NCBI RefSeq assembly: GCF_009695605.1
Contig: NZ_VUNQ01000008.1
Span: forward strand, 38,453-102,452
DNA: 64,000 nt
Reading direction: 5' to 3'
Origin: Tissierella pigra
GTDB taxonomy: Bacteria; Bacillota; Clostridia; Tissierellales; Tissierellaceae
Shown here: positions 17,670 to 26,550 of the stretch, piece after piece
Position numbering within the stretch: position 1 is the first letter of the stretch
How the letters are laid out: the number at the start of each line of letters is the position of its first letter
Translations under genes and position numbers: made by a program
The notes under the pieces: model-generated
What the model was told of the DNA's origin: nothing
Databases searched by the model: none
The model's input: only the letters and a program-made list of their open reading frames with translations

Positions 17670-18437
17670 CTATATTGAATTTTGGGTTGTTTCTAAGTGT
17701 TCTTCTTTTAATCTAACTATTTCAATATCCTTATATTTATCCTTAATCTTCTTAGCAAGACTTTGGATTCCAAATACTTCAGTAAAAGTATGACTTCCTA
17801 CTATTAAATTTATCCCTACGAATTTTGCATATTCAATTGTATATAATACTTTTTCACCGGTTATATAAACATCACAATTTCTTTCTACTGCTTCTCGTAC
17901 ATCTGTAGTAAAGCCTCCACCACCACAAACTAAACCTACTCTTTTTATTTCTCTATCATTAAATTGCCATGATTGTACTGGTTCTTCTAATACGATTTCT
18001 ATCCTCTCAACTAAGTCTTTAAAATTGATAGGTTCTCTAAATTCAGCAACTCTTCCGCAGAAAAATCCTTCTTCTTTATGAGTCTTTTCAATAATTTCTA
18101 ATCCTAACTTTTCAATTAAAGAATTATTCGTTCCAAAGTCGGAATCATCTAATGGAAGATGGTTAAAATAATGTGAGATACTATATTCTAAAAGCTTTTC
18201 TTTGCAGGATTCTTTCAGCCCATATATAAATTCCCAGGCATCATGATGAGTTACTATTAAATCAACATTATTCTTTCTTGCTTCTTCAATGGTTTCAAGT
18301 GTTAAATTTGTACAATACCCAACTCTTTTTATATCTTCTGTACCTCTTACTGTTATCCCACTTTCTTCATGAAAGTTTTCATTGTCTCCAGTAGTAAATA
18401 ATCCTAATATATATTGTTCTATTTCTTTTAATTTCAT
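17670..18437 (-). CDS. Nif3/YqfO-like dinuclear metal protein
   Basis: A 255-residue member of the Nif3 family. The metal-binding motif VTHHDAWEF is at ~62-70; the second cluster is VGSHTFTEVFG near 228-238, which supplies the C-terminal His and Glu. In between, ERNCDVYITGEKVLYTIEYA matches the GE(MI)...A block. Members form toroidal hexamers and are often mislabelled GTP cyclohydrolase I type 2; a biochemical role is not established. AAAGGAGG precedes the ATG. It is a shorter form without the CutA-like insertion domain of YqfO. Confidence 0.88.
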   Translation of the reverse strand: MKLKEIEQYILGLFTTGDNENFHEESGITVRGTEDIKRVGYCTNLTLETIEEARKNNVDLIVTHHDAWEFIYGLKESCKEKLLEYSISHYFNHLPLDDSDFGTNNSLIEKLGLEIIEKTHKEEGFFCGRVAEFREPINFKDLVERIEIVLEEPVQSWQFNDREIKRVGLVCGGGGFTTDVREAVERNCDVYITGEKVLYTIEYAKFVGINLIVGSHTFTEVFGIQSLAKKIKDKYKDIEIVRLKEEHLETTQNSI

Positions 18438-18534
18438 GTTTATCCTCCTTTAAATTTTTTACTATTCATTTAGATCTTCTCAGATACTATGTTCTTATAC
18501 ATTTCTATTCTTACTCTAGAATTATCTCTATAAA

Positions 18535-19404
18535 TTAAAGTATATTTAATATCCCCTTATACAATTCCCCATTGTCAACTTTATCTAATGCCTCATTTGC
18601 CCAATTTGGAAATATATCTCTCTTGCAGGCTTGTATTAAACTAACCAAAATTGAAATAACCTCATCTATCTTCTTTTCATTTTGATTTATTTCTCCGTAT
18701 TCACTTATAAATATGTTACCAGCCTCATCAGATAAAGAAGAGCAGACATTTCTTATATCACTATATCTAAATCCTACTCCCAACATATTATAGTCAAACA
18801 TAAATGCCTCTTTCTTATCTTTTCTAACCACTAGATTAGTCCAATAAAAATCATTATAAGTAAAAGTTTCCTCAAATTCCTCAATCTTTAGAAATATTAA
18901 ATCTAAATGTTCGATTAAAAGCTGCCATACTTTATTATCTCTAGTATTTGTTTTATTCATAATCAATTCTAGATTCTCTTTTGTTATATAATCAATCTCC
19001 TTATAGAACCTCCTATCATTGTTTTTTAAAAACTTTACCCCTTCATAATGCAATTTTTTATACCATGATGCCAAAGCTTTTGCTACCTCTATGTCTGAAA
19101 GATCAGATTCAATCCCTAGGCGATAATGTAGACTTTTATCCAAATCTTCCATTAATAAAGTATTTTCCGTATATCCCATTACTTCTATTATAGGTATATC
19201 TAGACTTTTTAAGATTTCATAATACTTAATTTCCCTTCTAAATTCATCTTTTTCAAAATACTTAATCACTAAATCTTTATTCTTATATTTTATCCTATAG
19301 AGATAAACTCCATTTTGATTTCTAATCTCTTTCAAATTATCTATTTTATCATGAGATAGTCCTAGTAATGACAATTCTTGATAAATATGTTTTAATACAT
19401 TCAA
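18535..19404 (-). CDS. Aminoglycoside/choline-kinase-like phosphotransferase
   Basis: A 289-residue kinase-fold phosphotransferase. The N-lobe has LYRIKYKNKDLVIKYFEK (ATP-binding lysine), the catalytic loop reads TYNDFYWTNLVV (~200-211, Asp and Asn in Brenner-like arrangement, Tyr replacing the usual His-Gly) and the metal site is MFDYNMLGVGFRYSDI. The acceptor is unknown; relatives phosphorylate aminoglycosides, choline, homoserine or sugars. The start is a TTG at 19404 preceded by AAAAGGAAG. Stands between Nif3 and a histidine phosphatase. Confidence 0.82.
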   Translation of the reverse strand: MNVLKHIYQELSLLGLSHDKIDNLKEIRNQNGVYLYRIKYKNKDLVIKYFEKDEFRREIKYYEILKSLDIPIIEVMGYTENTLLMEDLDKSLHYRLGIESDLSDIEVAKALASWYKKLHYEGVKFLKNNDRRFYKEIDYITKENLELIMNKTNTRDNKVWQLLIEHLDLIFLKIEEFEETFTYNDFYWTNLVVRKDKKEAFMFDYNMLGVGFRYSDIRNVCSSLSDEAGNIFISEYGEINQNEKKIDEVISILVSLIQACKRDIFPNWANEALDKVDNGELYKGILNIL

Positions 19405-19447
19405 ATAAACACTTCCTTTTTTACTGCCATCATTTTATCCTAATATA

Positions 19448-20011
19448 TTAATTATCCTCTATAAAACCACACCATTTAAAATTTTCATCATATTCTACTT
19501 CAATAATTCCACAATAAGGTATCTGTCTTTCAAATTTAAACTGTCTCATTAACATCCCATGACTTACAACAATAATTTTATTATACTCTAAATATTTCTT
19601 TAAACTATGATTAGCTCTAATAAACAAATTCTCTAGATTCTCCCACTTCTTTTCTATATTCTCAGGACATATACCTTTATGAACTGCACACTGTCTACTG
19701 GCATTTATTGCAAATTCATCTGAATCAAATGTAAATGTTAAATCCGGCAGCCATTCATGTAAATCTAGCTCTATCTCAATGTCTAAGTTTCGTTCTTTAG
19801 AAATAATTGCTGCTGTTTGTAAAGCTCTTGTATATGGAGAAGAAACTATCAATTCTGAACCATCTAATAACCTATCTCTAGCTGCTTTTCTAGCTTGTTC
19901 TTTTCCAAGTAAAGTTAGTTCTGATAAATCTCTTCCATGTCCTATATATTTCCGTTTACTTACCTTTGAATAGTCTGGTTCTCCATGCCTAACAAAAATT
20001 AATTTTGTCAT
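19448..20011 (-). CDS. Histidine phosphatase family protein
   Basis: A 187-residue phosphoglycerate-mutase-fold phosphatase. The catalytic RHG is in LIFVRHGEPDYSKV (residues 4-17), LTLLGKEQARKAARDRLLDG follows, then SSPYTRALQTAAII with the second Arg, and VVSHGMLMRQFKFE supplies the second His. The substrate is unknown; absence of the mutase insertion points to phosphatase activity. Two ATGs are six bases apart; 20011 lies at the better distance from AAGGAAG. Confidence 0.88.
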   Translation of the reverse strand: MTKLIFVRHGEPDYSKVSKRKYIGHGRDLSELTLLGKEQARKAARDRLLDGSELIVSSPYTRALQTAAIISKERNLDIEIELDLHEWLPDLTFTFDSDEFAINASRQCAVHKGICPENIEKKWENLENLFIRANHSLKKYLEYNKIIVVSHGMLMRQFKFERQIPYCGIIEVEYDENFKWCGFIEDN

Positions 20012-20062
20012 TAACATACTTCCTTTCTCTTGATCTCTTGGTATAATATATTATCTAACTTT

Positions 20063-20386
20063 TTACTTTAAATCCACTGTTGCTTTCTTCGTCATTTTCA
20101 CAAGAATTTTTCCCATTGGTAATGAAAAAGCATAACTAAATCTTACTGATATTTTATCAGCAAATGAAGGAGTAATGATAAATTTCTTGCTGTCTATATT
20201 TTTAATAAACCCTTTTCCTACTTTCTCAGAAGATGCTTTAAATTCTTTCGGAATTGGAAATGGCGAAGATGACTTTGTATCAGTCAAAGGTGGATGCATT
20301 ATATGAAATGTAATGCCACTATCTTCATATCCAATATTCATACATTTAGTAAAAGCTTCTATAGAAAATCTATCTATTACTTTATT
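20063..20386 (-). pseudogene. C-terminal fragment of a short-chain dehydrogenase
   Basis: About 107 codons open to the stop at 20063, reading back through RFSIEAFTKC and GYEDSGITFHIMHPPLTDTK to an in-frame TAG near 20387. The block after the active-site helix of SDR enzymes (helix, then beta-strand ending HPP.TDT) is recognisable, but the Rossmann GxxxGxG, catalytic Ser and YxxxK are all missing. No ribosome-binding site precedes the only ATG (20341). I read this as the surviving 3' end of a deleted or decayed SDR gene. Confidence 0.6.
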
Positions 20387-20775
20387 CTATAACTCTTATT
20401 AAATTCCTTCTTTTTATAGAATTTTTTTATTTAAAAATAGTATAAAAATCTAATTATCCGAATAAGCACTGGACTTATCACATTTTATCAAGGTCAAAAC
20501 CTCTCAATTGACTACTAATTTACTACTTATGAATGAGCTTTGCTAGCAGTGAAGTATTTCGACTAGCAGACCAAAGCAACGCAAGTATCACAATTTGATT
20601 GGGTGCTAGAAATAGTGAAGGTAACTGAAAAATAATTAAATGATATAGCCAATAGTGTAGATAAGTTATTGAGCATATGACTTATCTACACTGTAATAAA
20701 GTATTTATCTATTAAAAATAGGTAGTGAAAGTTTCATAATATCTTCCTCATATTACGTTACGATGAAATTAATTG
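20387..20775. other. Decayed intergenic stretch with a 13-bp-stem hairpin
   Basis: Between the SDR fragment and the DUF2087 regulator. A short plus-strand frame ending near 20630 reads VSQFDWVLEIVKVTEK after an in-frame stop, again suggesting a gene remnant. A hairpin with 13-bp arms (20654-20666 and 20680-20692) lacks a following T-run, so it may not be a terminator. Confidence 0.4.
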
Positions 20776-20816
20776 TTGACAATATTTATAAACAATATTA
20801 CAATATGTTTATAAAT
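20776..20816 (+). promoter_or_regulatory. Strong promoter overlapped by an inverted repeat (possible operator)
   Basis: TTGACA (20776-20781), 17-base spacer, TACAAT (20799-20804). A perfect 11-bp inverted repeat, ATTTATAAACA (20784-20794) and TGTTTATAAAT (20806-20816), covers the spacer and flanks the -10. This is where a repressor, perhaps the regulator encoded next, would bind. Confidence 0.65.
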
Positions 20817-20836
20817 GTAAAAGGAGAACCATAGAT

Positions 20837-21586
20837 ATGGATTACGGAAAACTTACATTAGATGAGTTGAAGAAAGGTTATAGGTATAATAAAGAAAGTG
20901 ATACCTATATTTGCAACTATTGTGAGCAACGCTTTGAAGTTGGACAGATTTTTTCAATTGACAACAATTTTTATGTGGCCGAACACGCTGCTGCTAAACA
21001 CATAAAAGCCACCCATGGAAGTAATTTATCACAATTAATTACTTCCGAAACAAAATACAACACTTTAACCCAGAATCAAAAAGAATTGCTAACTCTCTTT
21101 AGCTCTGGAATGTCTGATAAGGATATGGCAAAAAAATTAGGGATTACAGAGGCAACTATTAGAAGGCAACGCTTTACGTTCCGAGAAAAAGCAAAACAGG
21201 CAAAATTATATTTATCTATATATGAGCAAGTTTTTGAAACAAAAACACCTGTAGAAAATGCTATAGTTCCTATTCATAATAATGCTATATATGTAGATGA
21301 TCGTTATTTAATTACAGAGCAAGAAAAACAGAATATTTTAGATACATTTTTCAGTAGTCTATCCCCCCTTGTTCTGAAAGCTTTTTCGCCCAAAGAAAAG
21401 AAAAAGGTTGTTATTCTTACTAAGATAGCTGAGCAATTTGAAAAAGGTAAAAATTATAGTGAAAAAGAAGTTAATCAAATCTTAAAACCAATTTTTGAGG
21501 ATTATATAAGCATTAGACGCTATTTAATTATGTATGGTTTTATGGAACGTACACAGGATGGCTCAAAATACTGGTTAACAAAATAA
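20837..21586 (+). CDS. LuxR-like HTH transcriptional regulator with DUF2087 domain
   Basis: A 249-residue regulator in three parts. At the N-terminus a Cys2His2-like module, YICNYCEQRF with a later HAAAKHIKATHG (residues ~23-60), may bind zinc. The middle part is a LuxR-type helix-turn-helix (LTQNQKELLTLFSSGMSDKD, then ITEATIRRQRFTFREKAKQA, ~76-120). At the C-terminus is a DUF2087 domain (YSEKEVNQILKPIFEDYISI, then RRYLIMYGFMERTQDGSKYW). AAAGGAGAA precedes the ATG. It is 11 bp upstream of a VOC-family pseudogene with an intact ribosome-binding site, which was probably co-transcribed. Likely DNA-binding and possibly autoregulatory. Confidence 0.8.
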   Translation: MDYGKLTLDELKKGYRYNKESDTYICNYCEQRFEVGQIFSIDNNFYVAEHAAAKHIKATHGSNLSQLITSETKYNTLTQNQKELLTLFSSGMSDKDMAKKLGITEATIRRQRFTFREKAKQAKLYLSIYEQVFETKTPVENAIVPIHNNAIYVDDRYLITEQEKQNILDTFFSSLSPLVLKAFSPKEKKKVVILTKIAEQFEKGKNYSEKEVNQILKPIFEDYISIRRYLIMYGFMERTQDGSKYWLTK

Positions 21587-21597
21587 AGGAGGTAATT

Positions 21598-22026
21598 ATG
21601 CAACCTATCATAGACCATATTCAAATAACAGTGAAAAATATCAAACAGGCAGAACAATTTTATGATAAGCTTATGCCAATTTTAGGATTTGACCTTTAAA
21701 AAAAAGTAAGTGCCATAATTGAAGAACATGATCTATATGTTATAGAGTATTGGCACGAAAATATAGATTTTGCAATCTGCTCTCCGCGAACAGCTTATAT
21801 AAACGATACTGTTCACAGACGTAAACCTGGAGCATTTCATCATTTGGGTTTTAGAGCTGATTCAAGAAAAGAAGTTGATGAACTGTATCAAAAAATTGAA
21901 GCTATTGGAGCAAACATAGTATATCCCCCCCAAATATTTCTTGAACATGGACCAAACTATTATGCGACTTTTTTCAAGGATTTAGATGGGATAAAATATG
22001 AGATTGTTCACAACAAACCCGTCTAA
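21598..22026 (+). pseudogene. VOC (glyoxalase/bleomycin-resistance) family protein with in-frame stop
   Basis: One continuous frame of 143 codons interrupted by a single TAA at 21697-21699. Before it: MQPIIDHIQITVKNIKQAEQ and YDKLMPILGFDL, the first beta-alpha-beta unit of a VOC protein. After it: EYWHENIDFAICSPRTAYI, KPGAFHHLGFRADSRKEVDE and FFKDLDGIKYEIVHNKP, the second unit with its metal-ligand His and Glu positions. AAAGGAGGT precedes the ATG. Either a nonsense mutation in an otherwise intact gene or a base error in the A-rich TTTAAAAAAAAG tract. A TTG at 21844 could start only a useless C-terminal piece. Confidence 0.82.
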
Positions 22027-22273
22027 ACTATATAAAAGCTCGAGGTGATATATATGGAACGAAGTAAGTAACAGTAACAACTTGTCGCTTAGTAGTAATA
22101 ATTGAATTTCCTACTTGTTTACCACTTTTGACAGCCAAGACATAAGAAAATATATAAAGGAAATGTGAAGTATCTACAGATAGTAAAAATGCTCGAAAAG
22201 TCTTAGAATAAAGCTATGCCAGCATATAAGAATATATAAAAAGATAATCAGAAATTTATACTTTGTTTATATA
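22027..22273. other. Intergenic stretch with an aborted start
   Basis: A good Shine-Dalgarno (GAGGTG) and ATG near 22053 lead to only five codons before TAA, suggesting the front of another decayed gene. Nothing else is recognisable. Confidence 0.3.
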
Positions 22274-22311
22274 TAAAAAAGATAGATGGGTTATTCCATC
22301 TATCTTTTTTA
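22274..22311. terminator. Strong bidirectional terminator
   Basis: A 16-bp perfect stem with a six-base loop (GTTATT), arms 22274-22289 and 22296-22311, with A- and T-runs built into the arms. Serves the minus-strand lipoprotein gene and any plus-strand transcript from the regulator. Confidence 0.85.
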
Positions 22312-22324
22312 TCTTATCTAATTT

Positions 22325-22627
22325 TTAATTTCCTTTTCTTTTTTTCCTAGATAAAGATAATCCACCAAATCCACTTATTATGGCTATATAAAACCCTAAA
22401 TCATACCCAAATCCAGTATTTATTGTTTCATATATTCTAATATTACTTTTACCTATTGAAAATATCAATGAAATCGGCGCTATCCATCCATGCCATATAC
22501 CTGATAAGAAATTAGCAGGTTTTTGTGAATTATACGACCCATCTCCTGGCATACAACCTGTTGAAACTAATAATACTAATATAATTAAAATAGATAATTT
22601 GAATTTTTTAGATAAAACTTTACTCAT
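22325..22627 (-). CDS. Small conserved lipoprotein with membrane segment
   Basis: A 100-residue protein. A signal peptide with lipobox LVSTGC (Cys ~25) is followed by MPGDGSYNSQKPANFLSGIW, HGWIAPISLIFSIG, a segment ending IRIYETINTGFGYDLGFYIA, and a basic tail SRKKRKGN. I recognise this as a widespread uncharacterised protein of Firmicutes with the constant phrase KPA.F..GIWHGWIAPISLI; databases have given it unreliable enzyme names. ATG 22627 follows GGAGGT. Located 2 codons' length after an SDR gene; function unknown. Confidence 0.75.
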   Translation of the reverse strand: MSKVLSKKFKLSILIILVLLVSTGCMPGDGSYNSQKPANFLSGIWHGWIAPISLIFSIGKSNIRIYETINTGFGYDLGFYIAIISGFGGLSLSRKKRKGN

Positions 22628-22644
22628 GTTTTTTACCTCCAATT

Positions 22645-23619
22645 TTATTTATTAGTATTAATTCCTAATTCCTTAAAAATCTCTTCTTCAACACAAATAA
22701 TATCTTCTTTAAAAGATATGCTGTCTTTATTTGTTAAATACCAGTTATAACTATTCTTTAATCCCATTATAAAATCTGTTTCTTCACTATAGATATAATT
22801 GATTTTATCTACATCTAATACATTGCTATAATCATAAAAGGGGAAAAAGTCCCTTTCTTTACGTCCTTTAGACTTATAATCATACTCAATTATTTTAGCC
22901 TCTTTACCAACTACTTCTGCACAATATTCGATCCATTCTTTAATAGTAACGGGCTTCTTATTCCCAACGTTGAATATAGATACTTTTTCTTTTTTGGCTT
23001 TAAGCAATTCTATAATAATATTAGCCAAATCTGTTGTATAAATAAATTGCAGATAAGTATTTGGATTTGGGATAATAATCGGTCTATCTTTGCAAATATG
23101 ATCAAAGATAAAACTTTCCCTTTGAGCATAATTATTTTCTCCATAAACGTAAGGTGGTCGTAAAATAATAAGATCTATAGAGGAATCTCTGAAATTTTCA
23201 ATATAATAATCTTCAGCTTCTATTTTATTTTTTCCATAGGATGTCCAATAAGTATTTTCTTTTAACAAATCACTTTCTTTAAAAGGAAACTCCAAGATAT
23301 CTACATCATATACAGCACTTGAACTAATAAATATAAAGGATTCTAGTTCTTGTTTATTTAGAGATTTATATAGGATTTCTCCCTGTTCTTTATTTAAACC
23401 AGATACATCTATAACAATATTGAACTTATATTGGGAAAGGATATTTTCCATTTGTTTCATATCATTTCTATCACATATTAGGTTATGCACATTATCTAAA
23501 TCCTTAACTTTAGTTCCACGATTTAGAGTAAAAACATCATATTTATTTTCACAAAAAACATCTACTATTTTCTTACCTATGAAATAACTTCCACCCATTA
23601 TTAAAACTTTCTTTTTCAT
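22645..23619 (-). CDS. NAD-dependent epimerase/dehydratase family (extended SDR)
   Basis: A 324-residue extended SDR. The N-terminal dinucleotide site VLIMGGSYFIGKKIVD (GGSxFIG type) is followed by TLNRGTKV, and the active site is seen as FIFISSSAVYD, then YGKNKIEAEDYY (YxxxK ~135-140) and LRPPYVYGENNYAQRESF. The GGSxFIG motif and domain order resemble RNA-binding CSP41/isoflavone-reductase-like SDRs and bacterial nucleoside-diphosphate-sugar epimerase relatives. The substrate is unknown. It precedes the lipoprotein gene by 17 bp, so the two are co-transcribed. Confidence 0.85.
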   Translation of the reverse strand: MKKKVLIMGGSYFIGKKIVDVFCENKYDVFTLNRGTKVKDLDNVHNLICDRNDMKQMENILSQYKFNIVIDVSGLNKEQGEILYKSLNKQELESFIFISSSAVYDVDILEFPFKESDLLKENTYWTSYGKNKIEAEDYYIENFRDSSIDLIILRPPYVYGENNYAQRESFIFDHICKDRPIIIPNPNTYLQFIYTTDLANIIIELLKAKKEKVSIFNVGNKKPVTIKEWIEYCAEVVGKEAKIIEYDYKSKGRKERDFFPFYDYSNVLDVDKINYIYSEETDFIMGLKNSYNWYLTNKDSISFKEDIICVEEEIFKELGINTNK

Positions 23620-23679
23620 ATATGACTTCCTTTCCTCTAAAGAAATTAAAACATCTTTCTATATTTTATTTGACCCAAC

Positions 23680-24561
23680 TTATTTACAGATTGGTTTAAT
23701 TGCTATCCATACTTCTTGTCTATTATCTTGTAAATAACATTCTATTACAGGCAAATCATCTAAATCATAACCTGAGTTAGGCAGCCATTCTGTATAAAAG
23801 TTTTTATACACATTTTGAATAGAATCTGGCAATTCTCCATTAGCCTCAATTATTACCCATGTAGCTTTAGGTAATTGTAATTCATCCATATCTTCAGGAG
23901 TAATTACTTTAGTACATTCAGGTACATCCACATAAGTCGTCACCCCTAGATAATAATCCATTTCCTCTGAATCTCCCCATTGTCCTCCTGCACTGACTCC
24001 AAGGAGTCCTACTGGACGCATATCTGCTTGACTCAAAAGTTCAAATAATCGGTTCATTGTACCATCATTCCCTGCTGTTTGCCAAATCTTAGGAACTACT
24101 TGAAATGCTTTTTCTGTTTCAATTCTTTTTCTTATTCCTGAAATAGTAAATGCTGCCCATTGTTCAATTTGATAATTCATATGATTACCTCCTGTAATAG
24201 TTATTTGGAAGGAAATCTTCGGACATGTTCTGAGACTGACCACTTCTGTCCGTACTTTAGATGGAAGCACACCATGAAACCTTCTAAATGCTCTGGTGAA
24301 AGCATCTTGAGAATTATATCCATACTTTAATGCTATGTCAATTATATTTTCTCTGGTATTTAGAATATCAAAAGCTGCTAGTGTAAGTCTTCTGTTTCTA
24401 ATATACTCACTTAAAGATTGATTTGCAATATAGGAAAACATCCTTTGGAAATTATATACAGAACATACTGCAAGTTTTGCAATTTCATCATAGGAAATTT
24501 CTTTATCAATATTTTCTTCTATATAATTGACAACATTATTAACACGTTCAATCCATTCCAC
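23680..24561 (-). CDS. AraC-family regulator with GyrI-like effector domain
   Basis: A 293-residue two-domain regulator. The N-terminal AraC DNA-binding domain has IEENIDKEISYDEIAKLAVC, NFQRMFSYIANQSLSEYIRN and IIDIALKYGYNSQDAFTRAF, both helix-turn-helices, through residue ~105. The C-terminal GyrI-like domain starts QIEQWAAFTISGIRKRIET and contains PVGLLGVSAG and WVIIEANGELPDSIQNVYKN. Such proteins bind small ligands. A GTG start at 24561 is chosen: AAAGGAGG lies 11 bases upstream and the AraC domain begins directly after it; a longer frame is not preceded by a ribosome site. Lies 112 bp after the glycosylasparaginase gene. Confidence 0.88.
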   Translation of the reverse strand: MEWIERVNNVVNYIEENIDKEISYDEIAKLAVCSVYNFQRMFSYIANQSLSEYIRNRRLTLAAFDILNTRENIIDIALKYGYNSQDAFTRAFRRFHGVLPSKVRTEVVSLRTCPKISFQITITGGNHMNYQIEQWAAFTISGIRKRIETEKAFQVVPKIWQTAGNDGTMNRLFELLSQADMRPVGLLGVSAGGQWGDSEEMDYYLGVTTYVDVPECTKVITPEDMDELQLPKATWVIIEANGELPDSIQNVYKNFYTEWLPNSGYDLDDLPVIECYLQDNRQEVWIAIKPICK

Positions 24562-24673
24562 TGTACTTATTTCCTCCTTTAGACTATATAATATACTAAT
24601 CATAAAAAATAATCTCGATTTTTCTTGCCCCAATTTATCGATTTTAAATTTATATAATGATTTCTTTATTATT

Positions 24674-25606
24674 CTACTCTGTATGAGTATCAATCCATTC
24701 TTGGGTTGCCTTCACATAAGTGGTTTTGCCTTCGTTAAAAGATGCAATATATACTGTAGGCTTTTCAGTTTCAGTTGCTACAACAAAAGAAAACTTACTT
24801 ATATTTGTTGCTACACCCCATTGTCCTTTATTGTTCATACATACTACAGAAATATCTTTTGCTTTTCCTCTTTTTGAAATCAATTTTTTATTTAATTTAT
24901 TTACAGCTTTTTCTGCAGCATCCTGTGGATGAAGTCCTTCTTCCATAAGACGTACTATCTCATATGAGATACAACCTTTCATTATATCTTCACCTACTCC
25001 AGTGGCACTGGCAGCTCCTATTTCGCTGTCTGCATAAAATCCTGAACCTGATAATGGTGAGTCTCCAATTCTTCCAGGTCTTTTCATAAAAAGCCCACTG
25101 GTAGATGTGGCAGCAACTATCTTCCCATTTTTATCTAGTCCAACTACTCCAACAGTATCATGTCCATCATATGCTTTAAGTTTATCTAATTTCACCTGAC
25201 TTTTCTTTTTTTCCCATTCCTTCTTTGAGTAATCTGTAAGCATATTTACTCTTTCAAATCCCATGGTATGTGCATATTTTTCAGCACCTTGCCCTACTAA
25301 AAATATATTATATTTTTCATCCATTAGTTTTCTTGCTATTGAAATTGGATTTTTAAAATCCTTAATACTTCCTACTGCCCCAATAGAGAGGGTATCTCCA
25401 TCCATAAAAGCTGCATCAAGTTCAACTTCACAATCTTGATTTGGCAATCCTCCATAGCCTACTGACCTATATTCTGGATGATCCTCTACCATCTTTACTG
25501 CCAGTTCAATAGCATCTATTGATGTTTGTCCATCTTTTAAAAGTTTTTCTGCCTCTACTATTCCTTCTAAAGCCATTCTCCAAGTACCTATTATTCCCCA
25601 GCTCAT
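24674..25606 (-). CDS. N4-(beta-N-acetylglucosaminyl)-L-asparaginase (glycosylasparaginase)
   Basis: A 310-residue Ntn-hydrolase. It starts WGIIGTWRMALEGIVEAEKL and SIDAIELAVKMVEDHPEYRS, has GGLPNQDCEVELDAAFMDG, and the autocleavage site GHDTVGVVGLDKNGKIVAAT, where cleavage before Thr exposes the nucleophile. Then follow GDSPLSGSGFYADSEIGAAS and SATGVGEDIMKG. It releases GlcNAc-amine from Asn-linked glycan cores. It has no signal peptide, so it acts inside the cell on imported GlcNAc-Asn. Last of a tight trio with a ROK kinase and CutC (10-bp gaps), which suggests glycan or glycopeptide salvage. Confidence 0.92.
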   Translation of the reverse strand: MSWGIIGTWRMALEGIVEAEKLLKDGQTSIDAIELAVKMVEDHPEYRSVGYGGLPNQDCEVELDAAFMDGDTLSIGAVGSIKDFKNPISIARKLMDEKYNIFLVGQGAEKYAHTMGFERVNMLTDYSKKEWEKKKSQVKLDKLKAYDGHDTVGVVGLDKNGKIVAATSTSGLFMKRPGRIGDSPLSGSGFYADSEIGAASATGVGEDIMKGCISYEIVRLMEEGLHPQDAAEKAVNKLNKKLISKRGKAKDISVVCMNNKGQWGVATNISKFSFVVATETEKPTVYIASFNEGKTTYVKATQEWIDTHTE

Positions 25607-25616
25607 TATATACCTC

Positions 25617-26540
25617 CTATTTTATATAATTTAATTTTTTTAATACACTATAACAAACGCCTACTAAACCTGCATCATTTCCTAACTTCGCCTGTACAAT
25701 TTTAGTATATTCACTATAGGAAGGCATTACTTTTTTTGAAAAAATATTATTTATCTCTTCAAAAAACAAATCCCCCGACTCTGAAATACCACCACCAACT
25801 ATAATTAATCCTAAATCCAATATATGAGTGATATTCACTAGTCCAGTCACTACATGGTTTAAAAATTTATTATAAACTTCTACTGCTAAAATCTCTTTAT
25901 CCTTAACCTTATTCATTATATCTTTTCCAGTAATTGAACCACTTAAAAGATTGGCTTTTCTTTCATATTCTCTAACAAGAGAAGAAGTGGAGGCGTATCT
26001 TTCATAACATCCATTACTGCCACAGTTACAATTTACCCCATCTTCATTAATAATTGTATGACCTAATTCTCCCGAACCCTCACCAACTCCTCTATGTAGT
26101 TTTCCATCAATCACTATTGCTGATCCTATTCCCGTTCCAATAGTCATACATACAAAGTTTTCTATGCCTTGTCCAGCACCTTTCCAATACTCTCCCAAGG
26201 CTGCTGCATTAACATCATTTTCTATAAAAGTTTCTAATCCTGTTAATTCCTTTATATCCTTTGATAGTTTTGCCCCAGTATATCCTGGCAAATTATGACT
26301 TGCAAATATAATCTCACCTTTATTACTATTTATCTTACCTGCAGTACTTATTCCAATAGCTTGTATAGTATAATCATTCTTGAGTTCTTCTATCTTTTTG
26401 CCTATCTCTAAGGGGATTTCCTTTTTACAATCTCTTTTAGGCGAAGGAAACTTTTCTTTAAATAAGATACTGCCATTTATATCTAATATACCATATTTTA
26501 TGAAAGTTCCCCCTATATCAAAACACGCTATATTTTTCAT
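25617..26540 (-). CDS. ROK family sugar kinase
   Basis: A 307-residue ROK kinase. The phosphate-binding DIGGTFIKYGI is at residues 8-18, the second ATP motif is FVCMTIGTGIGSAIVIDGKL, and the catalytic/sugar region is FIENDVNAAALGEYWKGAG. The zinc motif GHTIINEDGVNCNCGSNGCY is complete, and the adenosine motif is LGLIIVGGGISESGD. The sugar is not certain: context (glycosylasparaginase downstream) favours an N-acetylated amino sugar, while glucose is the family default. No N-terminal helix-turn-helix, so a kinase rather than a repressor. TAGGAGGA precedes the ATG. Confidence 0.92.
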   Translation of the reverse strand: MKNIACFDIGGTFIKYGILDINGSILFKEKFPSPKRDCKKEIPLEIGKKIEELKNDYTIQAIGISTAGKINSNKGEIIFASHNLPGYTGAKLSKDIKELTGLETFIENDVNAAALGEYWKGAGQGIENFVCMTIGTGIGSAIVIDGKLHRGVGEGSGELGHTIINEDGVNCNCGSNGCYERYASTSSLVREYERKANLLSGSITGKDIMNKVKDKEILAVEVYNKFLNHVVTGLVNITHILDLGLIIVGGGISESGDLFFEEINNIFSKKVMPSYSEYTKIVQAKLGNDAGLVGVCYSVLKKLNYIK

Positions 26541-26550
26541 TTTATTCCTC

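Noticed and set aside
20654..20692. Terminator at the 13-bp hairpin
   Set aside because: No T-run on either side; left as an unexplained hairpin.
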